Positions 12,379 to 16,748 of a stretch of DNA of 16,748 nucleotides are shown in pieces. How positions within the stretch are numbered: position 1 is the first letter of the stretch; each line of letters opens with the position of its first letter. Source of the stretch: Anaerobacillus sp. (GTDB taxonomy: Bacteria; Bacillota; Bacilli; Bacillales_H; Anaerobacillaceae); assembly GCA_007120055.1 (NCBI GenBank), contig SKOL01000302.1, positions 1-16,748 on the forward strand, read 5' to 3'. The translations under genes were made by a program, and so were the position numbers. The notes beneath the pieces were generated by a model that had not been told where the DNA came from, did not search any database, and saw only the letters and a list, made by a program, of their open reading frames with translations.

Positions 12379-13485
12379 TCAATTTGCTAGTAACGTTTGA
12401 ACGGTTACAAATTGATATCCTTTTGCTCTTAAGTCATCAATAATTTGCGGGAGCGCCTCAACACTCCCGTCTAACAACCGTGCTGTTGGTGCATGTGGCT
12501 GGAAATTATGTTGTAAAATAATGCCACCAGGAGAAATGTCACGATGAACGATCGCTAAAATCTCTTCAGCCGATAATCCACTCCAATCAAGAGTATCAAC
12601 TGTCCACATAATATTGCGCATACCCATTTCTTGTAAAACTAAAGCATCAGATTTAGTAAGCGCTCCGAATGGAGGGCGAAATAAATCAGGCCTTCGCCCA
12701 ACTGTTCTTTGCATAATGTTCTGTGTTGTTGTAACTTCTTCTTTCAGTTGAGAGGTCATAACTTGTGGAAGCTGCGGGTGACTCCACGTATGGTTTGCGA
12801 TTCCATGACCTTCCTCTACGATTCGCTTCATTATGTTTGGATAATGTTCAACTTGTTGACCCATTACAAAAAACGTTGCACGTACGTTTTTTTCCTTTAA
12901 AATATCTAAAATTTGTGGGGTGTAATAACTATCTGGACCATCATCAAAAGTTAATGCAACTAGTTTTCTTTCAGGATTGCCCCTACTTATGCGATTTTGA
13001 GCATGAGGAATTTTCGTTGTTATCGACGTTTGCTGTTTTTCATGATTATAGGCGACGTCCATATCGAATTTCCTTACCACATCTACCAACGGCACAAATA
13101 CTTCATCATTAATTTCTACTGTAAATGTGGCAAGCGGCCGCCGGATCCAACTTCTGATATTACCAATTAGATCATCCGAATAGTTTTTACCGACCGGCAA
13201 GGCAAACATCGTGCCGCCATAACTAAAAACCATTGAACCATATTGTTCATTATGATCGACTTTCACACCCGTATGCTTTATAAATAAGGCCGGTACTAAT
13301 AAATTCCCTTCTCTCATTAAATACTTTGTTTTAATTGGTTGTCCATCAATGATAATGGATGCTTCCGATAACGTTGATTCTTCAGCAAAAGTTGTACCCT
13401 CGTGGTGAAAAGTAAAAAAAACAAATACTAAGCAGAAAGCAATCAATATTTTATATGTAATTTTTGTACTCATACCTATCCCCAT
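12379..13485 (-). CDS. Secreted polysaccharide deacetylase with N-terminal stalk domain
   Basis: Up to 368 residues. A signal peptide (about 1-34, likely cleaved after TTFA) is followed by a copper-amine-oxidase-type N-terminal domain (about 41-158, with VPALFI and VPLVDVVRKF repeats) often used as a cell-wall stalk. The NodB/CE4 domain (about 174-368) has a complete catalytic set: TFDDGPD (179-185), NHTWSHP with H232 and H236, FRPPFGA (269-275), WTVDTLDWSG (304-313) and LQHN with H336. It should be an active metal-dependent deacetylase acting on peptidoglycan or another extracellular glycan. The start is uncertain between 13485 and 13473, since both ribosome binding sites are weak. It differs from the TFDACGG-type enzyme at 1091-1984, so the two probably have different targets. 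Confidence 0.9.
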   Translation of the reverse strand: MGIGMSTKITYKILIAFCLVFVFFTFHHEGTTFAEESTLSEASIIIDGQPIKTKYLMREGNLLVPALFIKHTGVKVDHNEQYGSMVFSYGGTMFALPVGKNYSDDLIGNIRSWIRRPLATFTVEINDEVFVPLVDVVRKFDMDVAYNHEKQQTSITTKIPHAQNRISRGNPERKLVALTFDDGPDSYYTPQILDILKEKNVRATFFVMGQQVEHYPNIMKRIVEEGHGIANHTWSHPQLPQVMTSQLKEEVTTTQNIMQRTVGRRPDLFRPPFGALTKSDALVLQEMGMRNIMWTVDTLDWSGLSAEEILAIVHRDISPGGIILQHNFQPHAPTARLLDGSVEALPQIIDDLRAKGYQFVTVQTLLAN

Positions 13486-13562
13486 TCCATTGTTATGATA
13501 GGATTATTTTTTACCAACTTTAGGTGAATTATCAAACATCGCTAGCAAGGATTTTTTCGTTT

Positions 13563-13662
13563 CGGGCGTAAATTCCTAGTTAAGGGCGTATATCTACTTT
13601 TGTGTGCGTATTTTGTTTTTTCGGAGCGTATTTCCCAAAATGTGTGCTTATTATGTTTTTAA
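13563..13662. repeat. Five-unit degenerate tandem repeat with exact 20-bp period
   Basis: GCGTA occurs at 13566, 13586, 13606 and 13626, and GCTTA at 13646, each exactly 20 bp apart. Upstream of the core each unit has G-rich letters (GG, GG, GT, GA, GT) and downstream an AT-rich stretch (TTTT or ATAT). It lies in the 200-bp gap between the EamA gene and the stalk-domain deacetylase gene, both on the minus strand. It has no coding sense and no perfect spacer or repeat structure. Confidence 0.75.
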
Positions 13663-13686
13663 CGTAGCCTGTCTACATAACTATTA

Positions 13687-14610
13687 TTAGACAACGTTTT
13701 CGTTTCTAGTTGTATTCACTTGCAATTTACTTTTCGGTGTTTTCGTTGATAAGTAAACTCCAACTAAAACAAATGTAGCGCCAAACAAATGAACGAATGT
13801 AAAAGGTTCGTCTAAAAAAACAACCGCTAATGTCGTCGTAAAAACTGGAACAAGATTAAAAAATACCGATGCTTTACTAGGGCCTACTTCATCCACCGCC
13901 CGGTACCAAAAAAGAAGTGCTAATGCCGATGGAAAGATACCAATATAAAGAAGACCGAGGTAGCCTTGCCATTGAAGATCCGCAAAGAAATTCCCACTTT
14001 GAACAAACTCATATCCTGCAAAGGGGAGTAAAATAAGTGCGCTAATGATCATCGTTACAACCAAGCCACTTAAAACTGGAAATTTGCCACCGTGTACTTT
14101 GATAAAAATGGAATAGAACGCCCAAAAAACGATCCCTAACAACATAATCAAATCGCCACTATTAATCGAAAAGGTGAGTAATACACTTAAACTGCCTTGT
14201 GTAATAATGAAGACAATACTAATAAAAGAAAGGAGAATTCCGAACCACTGAACTTTGCTAAGTCTTTCTTTTAAAATGATAAACCCTAATAAAGCTGCGA
14301 CTGCTGGTGTTAACGCATCAACAATTGCCGCATTAACCGTCGTTGTATAGTTGACCGATAAATATAAACAAACATTAAAAAGCACTAATCCACTTGTAGC
14401 AATGGCGACTAAAGGCTTCCACTCTTTGATCCAAAGGGGTTTATTAATAAAAACTTGTTTATAACAAAGTGGCATCAAAACGAGTAATGCCATTGTCGAA
14501 CGTAAAAACGCTAACGTAAACGGCGGGATTGTCCCCGCAAATAACTTCCCGACAATAAAATTACCTGAGAAAAACAAGATTGCAAAAATAAGTAGTATGT
14601 ATGGATGCAT
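13687..14610 (-). CDS. EamA-family (DMT superfamily) transporter
   Basis: 307 residues from ATG 14610, chosen because GGAGGAGG lies six bases upstream; an in-frame ATG at 14676 would add a basic, non-membrane tail. The protein has ten predicted membrane helices arranged as two EamA repeats (about 2-137 and 150-290). The typical motifs are FSGNFIVGKL in the first helix, PFTLAFLRSTMALLVL, the end of repeat one, TPAVAALLGFIILKERL, and its counterpart in repeat two, LVPVFTTTLAVVFLDEPF. Members export or import small metabolites (amino acids, nucleotides, drugs) across the cytoplasmic membrane. The substrate cannot be inferred, and the gene has no partner. Confidence 0.9.
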   Translation of the reverse strand: MHPYILLIFAILFFSGNFIVGKLFAGTIPPFTLAFLRSTMALLVLMPLCYKQVFINKPLWIKEWKPLVAIATSGLVLFNVCLYLSVNYTTTVNAAIVDALTPAVAALLGFIILKERLSKVQWFGILLSFISIVFIITQGSLSVLLTFSINSGDLIMLLGIVFWAFYSIFIKVHGGKFPVLSGLVVTMIISALILLPFAGYEFVQSGNFFADLQWQGYLGLLYIGIFPSALALLFWYRAVDEVGPSKASVFFNLVPVFTTTLAVVFLDEPFTFVHLFGATFVLVGVYLSTKTPKSKLQVNTTRNENVV

Positions 14611-14647
14611 GTATGTCCTCCTCCTTTTGTGTAGATGTAAGTTTAAT

Positions 14648-14676
14648 ATCATGATAACATACTTGAAAACTCTCAA
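14648..14676 (-). promoter_or_regulatory. Possible promoter of the EamA gene
   Basis: On the minus strand TTGAGA (14676-14671) and CATGAT (14653-14648) are 17 bases apart. The -10 match is moderate. Confidence 0.35.
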
Positions 14677-14696
14677 TCTCCAGTATTAATTAAGCG

Positions 14697-14800
14697 TCAT
14701 CGTGACGTTTATGCTCTGCTTTCATTCGGAAACGTCACATTCACGGCTTCATCGAGACGTTTCTTCTCATCTTCCGTCCGCAAACATCACATTCTCATAG
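14697..14800. repeat. Two-unit 52-bp tandem repeat of small hairpins
   Basis: Unit 1 starts at 14697 with TCATCGTGACGTTT and unit 2 at 14749 with TCATCGAGACGTTT. Both run on through a CGGAAACGTCACATTC or CGCAAACATCACATTC block. Within unit 1 GTGACGTTT (14702-14710) is perfectly complementary to AAACGTCAC (14730-14738); unit 2 keeps a weaker form. It lies upstream of the EamA gene and downstream of the pepF terminator. Confidence 0.65.
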
Positions 14801-14802
14801 AA

Positions 14803-14860
14803 AATGAAGGGGCTGTCCCATAAGTGTTTGACACTTTCTTTTGGGACAGTCCCCTTCATT
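14803..14860 (-). terminator. Intrinsic terminator of pepF
   Basis: A very long stem: AATGAAGGGGCTGTCCCA (14803-14820) pairs with 14842-14860 with one bulge, and AAGTGT pairs with ACACTT inside. On the minus strand it runs into TTTTCTATG. It shares its GGCTGTCCC core with the terminator at 4670-4709. Confidence 0.9.
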
Positions 14861-14890
14861 AAATAAAATTATTTAGTTTTTCTGGAATAA

Positions 14891-16693
14891 TTACTCATAA
14901 CTCTTCTCTAATTCGTCGATTAACGACCCTACATAAGCTACTGCTTTACGGATCGGTTGTGGAGTCGACATATCGACTCCGGCATGTTTCATTAATTCAA
15001 GTGGCTTCATCGTGCCACCTGCTTTTAACACTTCTAACCAACGATCAACTGCAGGTTGGCCTTCCTCTTCAATTAATTGAGCAACCGCCGTTGATGCTGT
15101 CAGTCCAGCAGAATACGTGTACGGATATAAGCCCATGTAGTAGTGAGGTTGGCGCATCCAAGTTAGGCTTGCTCCTTCATCAATTTCTACTGTATCTCCC
15201 CAGAATTTTTCCAATAGCTCTTTCTTCTGTTCGCTAAGTGTTACAGCAGTAATTGGTTTTCCTGCTTCAGCTAATGTATAAATTCTACGTTGCAGTTCAC
15301 CTTCTAATAAATGAGTCACGAAATTGTGGTAGTACGTACCTAACGATTGTAATAATAACCAACGCTTCATGCGTTTATCGTCTGTATTTTTTAATAAATG
15401 CTGACTTAATAACAATTCGTTAATTGTTGATGGTGCCTCAATAAAATAAAGTGATGGGCGTGTATTCACGTATCGTTGGTGTCCACCAGCAAAATAAAAG
15501 TGACCAGCATGTCCTAATTCATGCGTAAGGATAAACGCACCTCTCATCGTATTTGTCCATGTTAATAAAATAAACGGATGGACACCATATGGGCTTGAAC
15601 AAAAAGCACCTGTTGCTTTTCCAACGTTTTCAGCTAAGTCCACCCAGCGCTCTGTTAACGCTTTTTTCATGACTGAGTGATATTCTGGCCCCATTACTTC
15701 TAACGATTTTAAAATCGTTTCTGAAGCTTCTTCATACGTAGTCGCTGGATTAAATTCAGGATCAAGTGGTGCTTTTAAATCACAAAACTTCATTGTATCT
15801 AAGCCAAGCACACGTTTTTTCAATTCAGCAAAACGGCGCATATGTGGAGCTAGCTCTTCTTGAATAATGTCTAACTGATTGTTATACATTTCTAACGTCA
15901 CTTGATGTGGTTGGAGCAACATATGTGTTACGCTTTCATATTTACGTTGGCGCGCTAATACAACTTGCTTCTTAATCTCAGTTGAATAAGTGGCTGCAAA
16001 TGTATTTTTATATTTTTTCAAAGTTTCGCAAAAAGCATCGTAAGCGTTACGGCGCACATCAGTATCGGCCGAAAATTCATAACTGTCTTCAAATAAAGCA
16101 AATGTTAACGGTAGTTCATTTCCTTCGCCATCTTTGAAAGAAGGGAAGTCCATGTCTGATGATTTACTCGTTTCATAAGTCGTATAAGGTGACGAAAGAA
16201 CTTGTCCTAAAGATGCTAACACTTCCTCTGTTTCTGGACTTAATGTGTGTGGCTTCTTTTCTAAAAGCTCTTCTAGGTTTTTACGGAAATCTTCTAACTC
16301 TTTTTCTTCTTCTATGTACTTTTCAACCGTTCCATCCGGTAAAGAGAGAGTTTCAGATTCAATAAACGAAAGAGCTGCCTGCACTGTCGCTAGAGCTGCA
16401 CCTGTTCGAGAGGAATTCGCTTGTGCTTCTGGATTTGTACCATCTTCGGTTTGCTTTAATCTCGCATATGTGGCTACTAGCACAACTCTTTTAGAAAGCT
16501 CTTCTTGTGCATTAAGACAATCTAGTAAAACTTTCGCCCCTTCGCCTAATCGTCCTTTAAATTGAGTCACTGTCCCAATATCTTTTTGAACAGCATCCAA
16601 TTCTTTTTCCCAAGCTTCTTTTGATGCAAATAAATCGGTTAGATTCCACGTTAATTCAACTGGAACCTCACTTCTGAGTGTTTTTTTCGCCAT
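14891..16693 (-). CDS. pepF: Oligoendopeptidase F (M3B metallopeptidase)
   Basis: 600 residues, the usual length for the family. The zinc site is HELGH (391-395), embedded in TMRGAFILTHELGHAGHFY, and the third ligand is the glutamate in FIEAPSTINE (about 419). The N-terminal helical lobe contains RSEVPVELTWNLTDLF, the standard PepF opening, and the C-terminal part has YMGLYPYTYSAGL, the conserved substrate-binding tyrosine region. PepF cuts short peptides (about 7-17 residues) in the cytoplasm; in B. subtilis excess PepF affects sporulation signalling by degrading small peptides. ATG 16693 follows AAAAGGGGATC at a normal distance. It is transcribed alone with a strong terminator at 14803-14860. 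Confidence 0.95.
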   Translation of the reverse strand: MAKKTLRSEVPVELTWNLTDLFASKEAWEKELDAVQKDIGTVTQFKGRLGEGAKVLLDCLNAQEELSKRVVLVATYARLKQTEDGTNPEAQANSSRTGAALATVQAALSFIESETLSLPDGTVEKYIEEEKELEDFRKNLEELLEKKPHTLSPETEEVLASLGQVLSSPYTTYETSKSSDMDFPSFKDGEGNELPLTFALFEDSYEFSADTDVRRNAYDAFCETLKKYKNTFAATYSTEIKKQVVLARQRKYESVTHMLLQPHQVTLEMYNNQLDIIQEELAPHMRRFAELKKRVLGLDTMKFCDLKAPLDPEFNPATTYEEASETILKSLEVMGPEYHSVMKKALTERWVDLAENVGKATGAFCSSPYGVHPFILLTWTNTMRGAFILTHELGHAGHFYFAGGHQRYVNTRPSLYFIEAPSTINELLLSQHLLKNTDDKRMKRWLLLQSLGTYYHNFVTHLLEGELQRRIYTLAEAGKPITAVTLSEQKKELLEKFWGDTVEIDEGASLTWMRQPHYYMGLYPYTYSAGLTASTAVAQLIEEEGQPAVDRWLEVLKAGGTMKPLELMKHAGVDMSTPQPIRKAVAYVGSLIDELEKSYE

Positions 16694-16748
16694 AGTTTGT
16701 GATCCCCTTTTCCACTTATTTCGTAACTCTAATGAATTTATTATAACT
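16694..16748. other. Start of the pepF upstream region
   Basis: Only 55 bases are present. They hold the pepF ribosome binding site (AGGGGATC on the minus strand) and an AT-rich stretch. The promoter probably lies at or beyond the right edge. Confidence 0.5.

Noticed and set aside
13563..13662. CRISPR-like array
   Set aside because: Only a 5-base core is shared, the period is 20 bp with no distinct spacers, and no cas genes are near.

Overview
The window looks like chromosomal DNA from a low-GC, endospore-forming Bacillaceae. Evidence: AT-rich intergenic DNA, strong GGAGG-type ribosome binding sites, frequent TTG/GTG starts, a 36-residue YjcZ-type sporulation peptide gene, a YtrA/YtrB-type GntR-ABC operon, and two cell-surface polysaccharide deacetylases. 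The species cannot be fixed from the sequence; a soil or alkaliphilic Bacillus relative is a guess. No phage, transposase, plasmid, CRISPR, tRNA or rRNA gene is visible.

Layout. 1-211 (-) is the N-terminal part of an fdhD gene, followed by about 540 bp of AT-rich DNA with one Fnr/Crp-like box. 754-1067 is the first copy of a dispersed repeat, placed directly before a polysaccharide deacetylase gene (1091-1984, +). A 114-bp imperfect palindrome (2013-2126) lies between two identical 15-bp direct repeats, then a 58-codon orphan (2214-2390, +). On the minus strand come an AMACR/CaiB-type CoA-transferase gene (2491-3666) and a dedA gene (3730-4326), the latter preceded by a 152-bp structured element (4344-4495). 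A four-gene minus-strand operon follows (7468 to 4743): GntR regulator, ABC ATPase, ABC permease and an unrecognised membrane-anchored protein. It has a clear promoter and a 12+12 bp palindrome over the -10 box. The second repeat copy (7654-7908) separates it from a membrane-anchored thioredoxin-like gene (7954-8442, -).

The right half holds a D-serine dehydratase/D-threonine aldolase-like gene (8701-9804, +), the YjcZ-like gene (9989-10099, +), a hemolysin III/PAQR gene (10218-10853, -), a four-helix membrane protein (11049-11450, +), the third repeat copy (11466-11630), an unrecognised anchored protein (11700-12323, +), a second deacetylase with an N-terminal stalk domain (12379-13485, -), an EamA transporter (13687-14610, -) and oligoendopeptidase F (14891-16693, -).

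Apart from the GntR-ABC operon the genes are mostly single units, each with its own intrinsic terminator, and do not form one pathway. Several products act at the envelope (two deacetylases, DedA, the ABC system, the anchored thioredoxin). The most unusual content is non-coding: a three-copy repeat family whose hairpin arms differ between copies yet stay self-complementary, the large palindrome, a five-unit repeat with an exact 20-bp period, a 52-bp tandem hairpin repeat, and the structured element in front of dedA.
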